Of a DNA stretch of 64,000 bases, positions 33,471 to 46,419 are shown in pieces; within the stretch, counting starts at the first letter, position 1; every line of letters begins with the position of its first letter. The translations under genes were made by a program, and so were the position numbers. The notes beneath the pieces were generated by a model. It was not told the DNA's origin. It saw nothing but the letters and a program-made list of their open reading frames with translations, and ran no database searches. The stretch is from Triangularia verruculosa. Taxonomy: Eukaryota > Ascomycota > Sordariomycetes > Sordariales > Podosporaceae. The DNA is taken from contig MU863890.1 of the NCBI GenBank assembly GCA_033296885.1, positions 1-64,000 of the forward strand, written 5' to 3'.

Positions 33471-34210
33471 AGATGGGGTTTTTGTGGGAAAAAAAGGCAT
33501 ATGTATCTGATGGTAGAAGCTCGTTATGAGGAATACGATCATGATCATGATCAAATGATGGGTTTTGGGAATATGGATTCTCGCGATGAAAGACCGACAA
33601 AAATGAATATTTATTTTGAAGCTCAAGAACCCTACATCTCACATATATGGCGAGGTAAATATCTGACTCGTGACGCTAGCACATCACAGGCCATGACACA
33701 GCATGCTACATATGCACCCATACCACCCACTGTATTCGCCCCTGCCAGAAGCACCAGCTGGACGTTGCAGTATTCCAAGTCCGTAAGATGGATGTTTCAA
33801 TGAACGAATCACAAGTAAAGATCAAATGAAATTTCACATCTTATACATAAATCATTACACACTTCCTTCCCCTCAAAAAAACCGGAACAAATCTCCTCCT
33901 TACTATCCTCATTCCCCAAACAGCAACAGAAACCAAACCAAATCCCCTCATCAGATCAAGCAAGCAGCCATAACCATCCCAAATTCACCACCGCCAACTA
34001 AACCCCCCTCCTCCACCAGTTGAAACCCCATCGCACAACCAAATCATTCCCAAGTAGTAACATAAACCCTTCATCATTTCCCATCATCATCATCAATCTT
34101 CATAAAATAAAGAAAGAGACAAAGAAACAAAACGAGAAAAGAAACAGTGTCATGTCCTCATAAAACCACATTTGCATTCCTCCTCTGTGTCCGTGGTGCT
34201 CATGTCCGCC
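33471..34210. other. Spacer between convergent translin and giant gene
   Basis: 740 bases of A-rich and CA-rich sequence (AATAAA-like words near 34108 and elsewhere) should hold two facing 3' untranslated regions. No gene is seen. Confidence 0.5.
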
Positions 34211-37200
34211 TCAAGAACTGCTAAAAAGACGCTTGAAAGCAGCACGAATACCGCCCTTCTCCTTCGTCTCGCTCTCCCTGACCTTCTCCCGCTTTTCCTG
34301 CCTCTTCGCCCGATGACTCGCCGACTCGTGCTCGCCAGTACTGCTAATAGAGGCGGCACCCTTGCCAAGCGAACCCTCACCAGCAGACACAGCCGAGTCT
34401 TTGTTGTTCTCGGTCACGTTCGCCGTTGATTTCCTGCTGCTTCTGGGCCGGGGGGCCTCCTCGTCACGACTAATTCTATCCTCAGACCTGCGAACTCTAG
34501 GCTCACGATGTTCGCGGTGCTCCCGGCTGCTGGGCCTGTAATCGTCGTCGCGAGCCAGCCGGTCATCAGACCTCTCTGACCGCTCTGATCTCTCGGACCT
34601 GCGAGCCCTGGAGCTGCGACCAGTGCTGGAGCGCTTGAGTTCGGGTGGGAAAGTCCTGGAAGCTGAAGGTGGCATGGGTACACCCTCTCTGGAATTAGTC
34701 AAGATGGGCTCCGTCTTCCTGCTGGAAGACGGCACATCGAATTCCACGCTGGCGCGGGTGTGGCTGTGGCGGCGACGGCGATGCTCAGAGCGCTCGGAGC
34801 GTTCATGACGGTCGCGATCAGAACGATCACGTTCAGAAAGATCACGGTCAGATCGCTGACGGGGCGCTGATCTCTCCCTGCGGCTCTCTTCTTTGGCTGG
34901 CGAGGTGGGTGAGGCGGGAAGCTCCTCCCTGGCCCTCTCGAGTTCACGAAGACGGCGGCGCTCCTCCTTCTTCTTGTCATGAGCAGCCTGTTCATCAGGT
35001 GTGCGCTGATTTCGGGGGCTTCTGTGCTCGACGGGATAAGCGTTATCTGTGTCTTGCGCGGGAGGAGTGCGAGGACGCTCATCTCCACCGAGAGATCGCG
35101 ACGAAGTGTAGCTCTCAGATCGGTGGCGGCGAGAGTGAGAATGCCGGGAGCCGTCCTTGCTGAGATCTCGACCGTCGTAAACATCACCGAGGTTACGATC
35201 GCGGCTTTCAAGATCACGGTAAGAGCGGCTCGAGTGATGGCTGCGATGTCTTCGCCTGCCTTCATCCGTCCTCGACCTGTCTTTGTCTGCTGAGAGGTCA
35301 GTCACGAGAGCAGAAACTTCTTGCTCCTCATCCCTCGATCTGCGTCTCCCTCTTTCTCCATCGGCGAACACTTGCACCTCCTTTCCTTTCCCCTTCACAT
35401 CAGAATGCATTTCGGTTAAACCAAGGACATCGGCTCCTGGACTGATTTCGCGTGTCGGACTTCCTGGCGGGCTGAGAATATCGGCTGTGGCGTACAAGAC
35501 GACGGCGGCTGCCACCATCTCTTCAGCCTGCTTGATCGTGTTTCTGCGCTGCCGGCGCAAGCTCCTCATCCGACCTAACTCGCGAGCCACAGGGTCATCG
35601 AGGTCAGGAAGAATAAGAGCAGGGGTGGGTACACGGAAGTCATTAACGACTTCTTCTCCTTGGGTTTCATCGGGTCCTCGGGATCCTGGAATTGTTGACC
35701 TTTGAATGGTAAGAATGGCATCGTCAGTTATCGTATCCTTGGGACCAGCAGAAGTAACAGCAATAATAGCAGGCCGCGCGGCAACAAATTCCTCACCATC
35801 ACTCTTCGACTCTACATCACCCCTCGCCACCTCTTGGCCATCCTTCTTGTCCACCATGTGGAAGGACTCGGTGAGCGGAACAGTCTCGCTCACATCCTCC
35901 GAAGACTCGATTGTCGTGGTCTTAACCTCTTCCTTGGCGCCATCTTGGGGAAGGGCGCGAGTGGAAGCCTTGTCCGCGGATTCGTCATCGAAAATGGCGG
36001 CATATTCCTCCAGGCGCTTCACCGCATCGCTGGACTGCTTATCCGAAGTCGTATGGGCGGCCACGGCGGTGGCCACACCCAAAGCACCTACAACGCCCGC
36101 ACCAATGGCGAGTTCCTTAGCATAAGACTTGCCTTCAGAGGTTTCCTCTTCCTTCGACTCCTCAGTCAAGGACAGGCCCCTGGAAAGAGACTCGGTAGCA
36201 CTCTTCTCGGTGGGCAGCGAGAATGATGTGTCAGTTGGTAGCGTGTAGTTTGTGTCAGTCGGCAAGGTAAACGAGGTATCAGTTGGCAGTGGGTAAGTTG
36301 TCTGTGTGCCGAAAGAGAGATTGGTATCTCTGGGATCGTAGTCGGAAACGACGTCGTCACGCTCCACCTGCTCCAAAGACTTGGGAAGCGAGATCTCCTC
36401 TTTGCTCGCTTCAACGGCAGCAACCCCAAAGGCGGCAGCTCCAATAGTGGCAGTAACAGGAACGGCAAAGTCGGAGACAGACGACACCTCCTTAGCAGTG
36501 TCGAGCTTGGTGTTGGCGTCTACTTCAGGCTCGGCGGCTTGCTGGGCAGCCACTTGAACAACAGGCTCCACAACTGTCTCGTTGACGGACATCTCAATAT
36601 CGTCCGCGGCCTCCGTTTCGAGCTCAGGGGTAGCCTCCTCGAGCGAGGCGATTGATCGAGCAATGAGAATGGCCTCTTCTTCGGTTGCCTCCTCGGGGAC
36701 AGAATCGGCTTCAATCAGGACAAAGTCCTCAGAAGCAGCGTCAGAGATTTGTTCCGGTTCCTGGACCGAGACGACTACGGGCGCCTCGTTTTCAGCCACG
36801 ACTGCAGTGGTGTCACTAGCTGACTCCACAGAGTCGGCTGGGTTCTCCGCAGGAGCAGCAGCGCCAGGAACGACGTGCTCAGCATCAGCATGGTCCTCGT
36901 TGACCGAGACGGGCGGCTCTGCGATGTTGCGTGATTCGCTGACACTAGTGGGCTTGTCAGTCTGGATAGGCTCTTCGGCAGCGGCAACGACAATCTCCTC
37001 GGTGCTGGCAGGTTCATCGGCAATAACAGACTTATCGGCAACAGGCTCGTCAACTTTGATCGGCTCCTCAGTCTTCTTCGACACTTCAGGCTCGTCAACA
37101 ACAGCCTTCTCGACAATCGCGGGCTCCTCGATCGAGGCGGCGGTAGCGGCGACGGCAGCAAAAGAGGCAATGCCAGCAGCATTCGCGACAGCACCAATCG

Positions 37201-40200
37201 AGCTATCAGACTTGTCGTTCTCGGCTTGAGTATCGTTGACAGACTGGGCGACCTTGGAATCTGAGACTTCAACGACCGGCTCAACCTCCTCTGTCTTCTC
37301 CACAGACTCGACTACAGGAGCAACCTCCCCAACATCCGGAACTGCAACTTCCTCAACCACCGACTTCTCCTCAACTGCTGGGGTACTGCTGACATCGACG
37401 GGTTCTTGGGCGGCGGGGGATTCGGTGCTAGATTGTTTGATGTTGGGCTGCTCCTCCTTCTCCTCAGAGGCAGTTACCTGGCTCTCTTCAGTGGACAAAG
37501 GAGCAACCTTCTCCTCAGACTGCTGAGTGGCTTCCTCCACAGTAATGCTAGCATCATCAGTGACGACAGGAGAGGAGTCTTCAGTGGGCTCCTGGGTCCT
37601 AGAGGGGGTCTCTTCCGGAGCTTCTTCAAGGTCAGCGGATGGTGTCTTTTCCTCTGGCAGGACAGGTTCTTCGATCTGGGTGCTCTCCACAACTGGTTCG
37701 GCCTCGGCGACTGGCGCTGTCTCCGCGTGGGCGATTTCAGCTTCGGGGGCTGCCTCAGTCTCTGGTTTGTCGTCCTTGGCCTCGGGCTCCTCGATGGAAG
37801 ACGCCGGTTCCTTGGACTCCGCTGCCGCAGGCTCCTCGTCCGCGGGGGTGACATCGGACTTGTCCTCTTCCACTGTCTTCACAGCCTCCTCGTCGTCCAC
37901 CGTGACTTCTGCCTCATCGGTCGTCTCCGGGACAACCTCCTCGCCAGCGGTATTATCGATATTAAGTGTGTCAGGGGTATCATTGTTGTCAACAGAAGAA
38001 ATAGCCGCACTCGCGTCCTGGGTATCATGGGTATCATGGGTAATGGGGGTATCATGGGTATCCGGTTGTTGTTGCAAGTCCGTGTCCGTGTCCTTTGGCT
38101 CCGAAATGCATTCTGAAATCTCCTCTCCTGCCAAGCCACCGGGGGTATCAAGCAATACTGGGATTGGGTGTTCCTCACCTGAAGCCTTCTCATCCTTCTT
38201 CTCGCTGGGGATTGGCCCAACAGTGTCCTTGCTCTCCTCCTGCTCGACTCTCTCGACAGTCTCGGAAAGCGATCTCGACGCCACGACGGGCTCAGCAACG
38301 GCCTCCTTGGGTGTCTCAGGGGGTGCCTCGACAACGGGCTCGGCAACGGCCTCCTTGGGGGCTTCGATGGGCTCTTCGACAACAAGTGACCTCTCAGTCG
38401 CGGGCTCCTCGGTTTGCTCCTTGATGGGCTCGACTGCCTCAGGCTGGGGCTCTTCCTTGGGCACTTCGACGGCCTCCGAAACAGGCTCGACTTCCTCGAC
38501 AGGTTCAACAGCGTTCACCTCGTCGACCGGATCAGCCTTGGGCTCTTCGGCGGCTTCAACCTTAGTCTCGTCGGCAGCTTCAATCTTGGCTTCCTCCACT
38601 GGCTCAGCCTTGGCCTCGTCAACAGGTTCAGGAGTCTTGGTCTCCTCGATGGGCTCAGCCTTGGCCTCTTCGACGGGTTCAGGGGCCTTAACCTCCTCAG
38701 TAGGTTCAAGAACCTGGACCTCCTCGACAGCTGCGGTCTCAGAAACCTCGGGTTGAGTCTCCTCGATAACCGCGGGCTCAGCCTCTTCGATGACGGCAGG
38801 CTTGGTCTCCTCGGCAGCTTCAACCTTGGCGTCCTCAATTGGTGCAGGCTTAACCTCCTCAGTAGGCTCGACCTTAGCCACCTCTTCGACAGCGGCAGGA
38901 GTCTCATCGACAATGGCCCTCTCGACAGGAACGGGGGTGCTGTCAGTCTCTTCTGTAGCGGCAGGAGTAGCAACCTCGGCCTCGGGCTCAGGCTTGGCGT
39001 CAGTGGCAGGCTGAAAACAATGCGTCAGTAAGATTGTTCTTTATCAATCACAACCAGCTTTCTTACCTCAGGAGTAGTCTCCGCAACCTCTTCGATAGGA
39101 GCGGGCTTCTCTTCAGCGGTCTCGGTAGCCTTGACGGGTTCCTCGGCAGCTGGAGCAGACTCAACAGCAGGAGCACTCTCGGTTTGAACAGCGGCCGGCT
39201 CCTCCTCAGTCTTCTCAGCGGGTTCGGCAACCGTCTTAGCAACCGGCTCAGTAGCAGTCTCGACAGCGGGCTCCTCTTTAGTCTCGGCCACAGTCTCAAC
39301 CACAGGCTCAGCAACCTTCTCCACTTCAGGTTCAGTAGCCTTCTCGGTGACAGCCTCGACAACTGGCTCCTCAGCCTTCTCAGGAGCTGACTCAACAACA
39401 GCCTCAGCAGCAGGCTCAGCGGCAGGTTCAGCGGCCTTCTCAGCAACAGGCTCAGCAGCAACCTCCTCCTTAGCCTCCTCAACTTTCACCGGCTGCTCAG
39501 CAGGCTCAGGCTCAGGCTTGTCCTCCGAAACAGGAGCGTCTTCCTGAGCGGCAGGTTCCCTATTACGCATTGTTAGTCTTGGGACCGGAACCCGTAGTAA
39601 CGACAAATTGCATGCACTTACTCAATTGTGGGCTTCTCCTCTTCCTTGGCGGTCTCTTCCGGAGCGAGCGCAGCAGCAACCTCGGCGTCGGACTCCTCCT
39701 TAGCTTCGACAGGTGTCTCAGAAGTAGGCTCGGGGGCAGATTCCTCCTTGGTCTCAGCAACAGTTTCCTTGACCTCGGGTCCCTCTTGCTTGGACTCCTC
39801 GACAACAGCTGGTTCAGGGACAGCCTCTTCCTTCACCTCAGGGGTAGGCTCGTCCTTTGGCTCATCAGCAGGCGCAGATGCAGACTCTTCCTTAGCCTCA
39901 ATAGCTGGCTCCTCCTTAGCTTCGACAGCGGCAGGAGCAGACTCCTCAATTGGAGGCTCCTTAGCTTCGACCGCTGGCTCATCCTTGGTCTCAGCAGCCG
40001 CGGCAGCGACCTCAGCGTAAGACTCCTCCTTGGCCTCAGCGACAGGCTCATCCTTGCTCTCAGCAGTTGGCTCATCCTTGTTGTCTACAGCAGGCTCGTG
40101 CTTAGTCTCAACCGCAGGTTCTTCACTGGCCTCAAGAGCAGGCTCGTCCTTGGTGTCGACAGTAGGCTCCTCCTTGGTCTCAGTGACTGGTGGCTCAGGA

Positions 40201-43200
40201 ACAGACTCCTCGACCTCGGCAGCTGGTTCAGCAGCAGGCTCTTCCTTAGTCTCAGGAACTGGCTCCGGCGCATCCTCCTTGACTTCAGCAGGTGGCTCAG
40301 CAACAGCCTCCTCCTTGGTCTCAGCGACAGGCTCGGAAACAGACTCCTCCTTGGCCTCGGGTACTGGCTCATCCTCGGCCTCGACAACGGGCTCAGGGAC
40401 AGTCTCCTTGACCTCGGCAACTGGCTCATCCTTGGACTCAACGACAGTCTCGGGGGTCGTATCCTCCTTTGCTTCAACAGCAGGCTCATCCTTGGTCTCG
40501 GGGGCAGAGTCTTCCTTCACTTCGGCAGCTGGCTCCTCCTTGGACTCAACAGCTTCATCTTGGGTCTCAGGAACAGCATCCTCCTTGGTCTCAGGAACAG
40601 CGTCCTTCATCTCAGCGGCGGGCTCAGCAGCGGCGACTTCGGCGTAGGTCTCCTCATTGGTGTCTACCGTAGTCTCGGCAGCAGGCACATCCTTGGCCCC
40701 CTCGACCGCGTCGGTCTTGGATTCAGGAACAGCTTCCTCCTTCGTCTCGGGGATGGCTTCTTCCTTCGCCTCGGGTACAGCTTCCTTGATTTCTAGGGCA
40801 GCCTCAGCCTTGGGCTCAGTGGCGGTCTCCTCCGGGGTCTCAGCCGAAGGCTGCTCGACTTCAGCGGTAGGCTCCTCCGGAACCTCAGCCGCAGGCTGCT
40901 CGACTTCAGGGGTAGACTCCTCCTTAGTCTCAGCAGCAACCTCCTTGACTTCGGGAACGGATTCTTGCTCAACTTCAGGCACAGCCTCAGCAGCTGCTTC
41001 TCCCTTGACCTCGGCGGGGGCTTCTGTGGCGGGCTCTTTAGCTTCAGGCGTAGACTCAACGGCAGTCTCTTCCTTGGCCTCAGGCGCAGTCTCCTCCTTG
41101 ACTTCGGGGGTGGCCTCAGGAGCTCCCTCCTTGACTTCTGGAGTCTCTTCCTTCGCCTCCTCCTTGACTTCTGGAACAGCCTCGGGAGCAGCCTCTTCTT
41201 TAACCTCAGAGGCAATCTCCTCCCTCGCCTCGGGGATATCAGCAATCTTAACTTCAGATTCCTCGGTCTTGATCTCAACAGCCTCTTCCTTGACCTCGGG
41301 GGTCTCGTCCTTAGCCTCAGGGGCAGCCTCCTCTTCCTTGATAGCGGGGACCTCCTCTTTGACTTCAGGGACAGCTTCCTCCTTCGCCTCGGGGATATCC
41401 TCAGTCTTGACCTCAACCTCTTCAGTCTTGATCTCAGGAGCAGCATCCCCCTCGGCCGCGGCAGTAGGTTCATCCTTGACCTCGGGAGCAGGAGCAGCAG
41501 GTTCCTCCTCGACTTCGGGTGTAGACTCCTCCTTCACCTCAGGAACAACCTCAGTCTTAGTCTCAGTCTCGGGGGCCGCCTCCTCTTTGACCTCAGCGGT
41601 AACTTCCTCCCGGGTCTCAGCAACCTCCTCCTTAACCTCAGGGACATCCTTGGTCACTTCAGCAGCTGGCTCTTCCTTGGACTCAGAGACAGGCTCAGCA
41701 ACAGCTGGTTCCTCCTTCGCCTCAGCAACTGGTTCAGCGACAGCAGGTTCCTCCTTAGTCTCAGTGACAAGCTCAGCAACAGGAGGCTCCTCCTTGGCCT
41801 CGGCAACTGGCTCATCAACTGCTGGTTCCTCCTTTGACTCGGCGACTGGCTCAGCAGCAGCAGCAGCGGCGGCGGCGGCGGCAGCTTCCTCTTTGGCCTT
41901 TGATTCAGCAATGGCTTCCGCCTCGGCGATATGCTTAGCGACCACCTCCTCTGGCACCTTGGTGACGGGCTCCTCCGTGGTCGCAGGGGTAGCTTCAGCC
42001 TCTGGCTCAGCTGCCTTCTCAACTTCAGCAGGCTTGGCCTCCTCAGAGAATGTTGGTTGCTCAACAGGAGTAGCTTCGGGGGTAGCCTCGGCGACAGGAG
42101 CGGATTCCTCCTCAACCTTCTCAGCCTCCTTGGCGGGCTCCTCGACCTCAGAAGCCTCGACTTCCTTGGTCTCCTCTTGTGGCTTCTCAGCCTCGGACTC
42201 AGACTTGAGGTCGATGACAGCGGGAGTAGCATCTTCGGAAGCCTCTGGCACCGCAACCTCAGCAAATGACTTCTCGGCTTCGACCGCAGGCTCGGCAGCA
42301 GGCGCTTCCGCGACGTCTTCAGCCTTGGTCTCGGCAGCCGGCTCCTCCTTCACTTCGGCGGCAGCCTCTGCTGGCGTGGGGTCGGCAGCAGGTGTGGGGG
42401 CAGCCTCCTCAGCAGCTTCTGGTACGGGCGCAGAATCTTCAGCCTTCTCGACTGGAGCAGCTTCTTCTGTGGGCTTTTCCTCCTCTTTGACCTCGGACAC
42501 AGCGACCTCAGTAACAGGGGCCTCGGTCTCTTTAGTCTCATTTACCTCAGCAGAGGGCTCAGCAGCAGCTGGCGCACTGCTCTCCCCAGCCTTGGGCTCC
42601 TCATCTTGCTTGCTCTCGGCAGCGGGGGCCTCAGCACTGCGCTCCTTGACCTCCTCAACCTTGGGTTGCTCTTCAGTCGCGGGGGCTTCTGGTGTTGGCT
42701 CGGCAGCCTTCTCTTCAGCGGCGGCAGCTGAGACAAGAGAATCGGAAGATTGAGCGGGTGTCGAATCAATGCTGCTCTTGCTCTTCTTCTTTTTTTTCTT
42801 GTTCTTCTTCTTGGCGGCCGTGGCCTCGCCCTCGGCTTGTTCCTCCGTGGTCTCCGTTGTCGGCGCCGGCCCCGGCTCCGCGGCTGGTGTCGGCACAGTC
42901 TCGGCTTCGGGTTGTGGCTCGGCTTCCTTCTCGGCTTCTCTCTCGGCCTCCTTGGCAGCCTTCTTCTTCGCTGCCTTCTTCTTGTTCTTCTTGGCGTTCT
43001 TTGAGACGGGCGTCGATGGTTCTGATGTGGAAAGAGAGGCTACTGAATCTCTAGGGCTTGGCTGATGAGTGAACTCGCCATTGCCTAACAAAGTGCATCA
43101 GCATATTATGTTGCAACATAATTGAAGCAAGTAATTAATGGTCAGAGATGTAAAAAAAACAAAGAAAAAAACTCACCCTCGATATCTTGATCGTCCATCT

Positions 43201-43360
43201 CACTCTCTGAAACTTGGAGGTATTTTACCTCTCCATATTTGGCTTCCTGTATTTGACTAAAGTCGGCATACTGAACTTGTTCATAATCATAGTCGCTTTG
43301 GGCCCAATGAAGGGTTGTCCTAGCTGGACTAAACTCGACATTTTCTTGAGGGAGACTCAT
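34211..43360 (-). CDS. Giant Glu/Pro/Ala/Val-rich repeat protein with Arg/Ser-rich tail, function unknown
   Basis: Four exons, complement of 43177-43360, 39622-43084, 39067-39559 and 34211-39010, join in frame to 2979 residues. Introns are 92, 62 and 56 bases with GTGAGT, GTAAGT and GTAAGA donors. Residues 1-61 are Tyr/Gln-rich (QSDYDYEQVQYADFSQIQEA). A Lys-rich segment (KNAKKNKKKAAKKKAAKEAE) precedes about 2000 residues of EEPA/PEVKEE repeats. Three Ala/Gly/Val-rich, mildly hydrophobic stretches follow (AVANAAGIASFAAVAATAAS; TATIGAAAFGVAAVEAS; ELAIGAGVVGALGVATAVAA near 2344). A denser patch occurs near 2518 (DDPVARELGRMRSLRRQRR), then a Ser/Arg/Asp-rich region with RSERSERS and the end GIRAAFKRLFSSS. 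I do not recognise the family. Architecture resembles giant fungal proteins annotated as involucrin repeat, some of which are Woronin-body tethers (leashin/Lah); this is a low-confidence comparison. Exon 1 is the weakest part. Confidence 0.72.
36500..42750 (-). repeat. Degenerate coding repeat tract of the giant gene
   Basis: Over about 6 kb the minus strand reads as short acidic units built on E-E-P-A-V/A-E and E-V-K-E-E, mostly 8-14 residues long and imperfect, so the nucleotide repeats are degenerate. The plus strand is correspondingly rich in CTCCTCCTT, GGCTC and TCAGCA words, which makes long open frames in other frames and on the other strand. Those frames are shadows, not genes. The tract is predicted to be highly acidic and disordered. 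Limits are approximate. Confidence 0.8.
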
Positions 43361-45492
43361 ACTTGTGGGACATCTACCTCTGCCTTGTCGGAGGAAATCT
43401 CGGCGGACATGACCTGAGGGGCTCTCTTATTATTCTCCATGCAGACTGACTGACAAGAGTTGCTCTGTGCGGCCACCGGGGGTTGGTTGGCCTCGTGGGA
43501 TTTTTCGGAAGGCTGCAGATTGGGTGCCCAAAAGCGAATAGGTGGGGCTATCGAATGGTGAGTGCTGCTGTGCGTGTGTGCCGTGTCTGGACGATGTCGG
43601 GGGGAGGGGGGGACGGACGTACGGGCCTACTTTCTGGAGGGGTTATTTAATGTATGTTGTGTGCTGTATATGCACAGTCGGCAGAAAGTGGTGTGTGACT
43701 TGGGAAAGAAGCGGGCGTCACGGGCTGTGGTTGGCCGCGACTCTGCTGTGTCAGACCGAGAGTCTCTCTTCGTAGGTTATGTTGGAGGGGGGTGGGTGAG
43801 ATGGGATGAGATGAGAGAGAGGGGAGAGGAGTAGAAAAAAAGTAAACAAGACGACGACGGCTGAAATCGGATCACTGTTTTTTTTGAGAGGGGGGTGCTT
43901 GTTTTGTTTTGTTGTGTTGGGCAACAGAAAAGAGGAGGGAAAGAAAAGAAAACAAAGCCTCACTCTCTCTTCCTTTCTTTCCGATGCAAAAATCTTGCCT
44001 TGACCTTGTCTAGAAATCTCCAGCTTGATGGGGGCACCCTGGTGTAAACAGAGGAGTGAGGGGCCGGAGGGGTAGGCAGGTGAAAAAGATGGGTGCATCT
44101 GGGTCTTGGCAAGAACGATCCAAACCCATCCAAACCCCACGCAAGAGGTCAATTCGGCTCGTCTTTTCGCTCAAGTGACTGCATTGAACCGCAGACATTG
44201 GCCAGGGCACCGACCTGCAGTGGCGCCACGTCGAATCCATGCTACTCCCTGACCTCTAGCTATCACCATCCTCTTAGAGTTTCAATGCTCGCAGCAAAGA
44301 GGCAAATCACGCAAGCTACAGCGGTAGCACAGTCCCAAGATTGGCCAAATCCCATGGGGATCCGCAGCTCATTACTTGTGAATGTCCGTCTTTTCCACCG
44401 TGGGTACCGATATCGACTGACACCTTCGCTTGGTGGGATGATATTGGGCTTCAATAACCAGCATTCCCCTCACACAGTCTCTCTCTCTCTTATTCCTGTC
44501 CCTGACCTCGAACATGTGGGTGGGTGTGGCAGCTGTGGGAAGAGACGGGCCCGAGAGTCCCAGTGACAACCCCTCACCATTCTAAACCGCGGGGAACCCC
44601 AGGTATTTAGAACCTTGGAACAATCCCCCCAAGCAAAAGGGTCCTCCCGTAGGTGTGTGATGGGTGTGAACAAGAGAAGGTGTGGTGTCACTGGCGTGCT
44701 ACGTGGTTATCTGCTTGTGGTGCAGCCCTCTTCCTTGCCGCGGCCGGCCCGCCGTCCTTCTCCAAAACCACAACTCCATTGGTGTGGGGGATCCACAGAA
44801 ATGCCAGCGCATCAGCCAAAGAAATTTCTGCCCTTTGCTGATTTGCCTCAATGAAGACCCTTTCTGGCTTCGAGAAATATACAGGCCACACAATGAGGGA
44901 AATATCAAGCAACCCAACGACACCGCTGAAGGTCAACGGCGGCGACGATACATGTTAGCCATGTGCACCCATGTCCATGTCCCGCGCTAACAATTCATCG
45001 ATGAACGTTGGAATTGGTTGGCCGGTTTTTACCAACCCCGGCTCGGCCCATGCAAGGGTCGTCGGCCGTCTCGGCCTGTCCTTCAACATCAAAGTTTCTT
45101 TATGATCTCGCTCAATTACTCTAAGAGAAACCATGATGGCGAACCTTTTCGTTCTGGAGCAATAACCGAGAAGCCGGGGAAATCATGCAATATTGGTTTT
45201 GATTTTGATTCAAGATCCCAACCCCAACCCCGCCTTCAACTCCAATAGCTTCAAAGACATCCATGTCAATATCCAAAAAGCACAACCTCCCACCGTAACA
45301 TGGTCTCGATCTAGCGCCCGAAATGTCCCAAAACAAGCTTGTGGAAGATCGCCGATACCGAGAAATAAATAACTTTCAGTCTTTCGCGGGGTAAGCACTC
45401 ATAGAGGGGCGATGAAGATGTTTATCACGCTCAGAACCACAAAATCTCATAAGATGAAGTGGCGGTAAATCACCCGAGTCACTATTCCACAA

Positions 45493-45951
45493 CTATCCAT
45501 CTCCCCAGTGCTTCAGAATAGCACTGATAACTGTATCCAACCTGACCCAAAAGTTGTCGATGGTCTGAGACCTTTGCCTGATATTCGCCCAATCACATAA
45601 ATAGCACCGAAGCCAAAGCCGCCAGACAAGGCTGGGAAGGTGGCAACCAGTCAACCCCTCACCCAACCGCCAGAACCATCGCAGAAAACCGCTGATGATC
45701 GTTTGCTTTCCCCTCCGTTGGGTTGAAAGCCAAGGACCAGGGTTGCGATATCGAAAAAGCGGTGAGAACAACCCCTCATCGGTAAGGCTGGTGACACTGC
45801 TCTCTTGCATTAGGCCCGTGATGAGATCCATACTGCTCAGGCTCTGGCATCCCGTGATGGAGAATCTGTAAACAGAAGCCCAAATGATGCCATCATGAAG
45901 TTCTTGGCCAGGGCGTGGGGAAAGGCTGAATCTGCGAGGCTGGGAGACCAA
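45493..45951 (-). CDS. Orphan 152-codon reading frame, possible small gene or relic
   Basis: The frame starts with ATG and encodes 152 residues beginning MVSQPRRFSLSPRPGQELHD. It has an amphipathic middle and a Trp-rich C-terminal part (LPSVWRL-like order; SLVWRLWLRCYLCDWANIRQ near 110-129), ending LKHWGDG. Amino-acid composition is more protein-like than most shadow frames here. I recognise no domain, signal peptide or splice partner. It stands alone in a large spacer, so it may be a species-restricted gene, a decayed fragment or chance. Confidence 0.2.
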   Translation of the reverse strand: MVSQPRRFSLSPRPGQELHDGIIWASVYRFSITGCQSLSSMDLITGLMQESSVTSLTDEGLFSPLFRYRNPGPWLSTQRRGKQTIISGFLRWFWRLGEGLTGCHLPSLVWRLWLRCYLCDWANIRQRSQTIDNFWVRLDTVISAILKHWGDG

Positions 45952-46114
45952 GTGGGAAAGATCTCCAAGCTGAAGGATTTCATGCTTCTATGCATGCAGT
46001 CTGTCCTACCTACACTATAATGTTATGCAGTGCATTCGCGTTGGAAATATTCCACGTGTGTGTATCTGTGTGGAGCGCGCTGTTGTGATGTTTGAACATG
46101 TGTCTCTTATGCGA

Positions 46115-46128
46115 CCCCCCCCCCCCCC
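46115..46128. repeat. 14-base poly-C run
   Basis: A perfect run of 14 C lies about 290 bases downstream of the SNF7 stop codon and outside genes. The opposite strand is a G-run that could form stacked structures. The exact length is liable to sequencing error. Confidence 0.9.
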
Positions 46129-46419
46129 AATTACCTACATCGAAATCCGTGAACCTCAAAACGCCAGTGCCATCAACGCAAACAAAGCAAAACTCCTGGG
46201 ACCGTCGTGAAGGATGATATGATATCAGAAAGCAAATCCACTTATCTCCATCCTGATCTCCTGCACACCCCGTTACATCAGCTGTTCACCATCGCCGTAG
46301 CAGCGCATACCCTCCGTGTAGAATGCGATGAATAGAAAAAGCCGGTGCCTCGTGTACGGATATTTCTACTCCACGCCATATAGTGCCGAGATAGCATGTC
46401 ATCATGCCAAGCCTGAAAC

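Larger units (their letters stand above)
43361..46419. other. 3.1 kb spacer upstream of the giant gene
   Basis: This stretch separates the start of the giant gene from the SNF7 stop. It has T- and G-rich tracts close to the giant gene start and a CT-repeat near 44481. It also contains a 14-base poly-C run and one orphan frame at 45493-45951 described separately. Nothing else convincing is seen. Confidence 0.45.

Noticed and set aside
36582..43065. Long plus-strand frames rich in Ser, Ala, Thr and Val opposite the giant gene (up to 698 codons)
   Set aside because: They are the antisense reading of the Glu/Ala/Pro repeat codons (GAG, GCC and similar words reverse to CTC and GGC). They have no introns, signals or motifs, and the minus-strand gene explains them.
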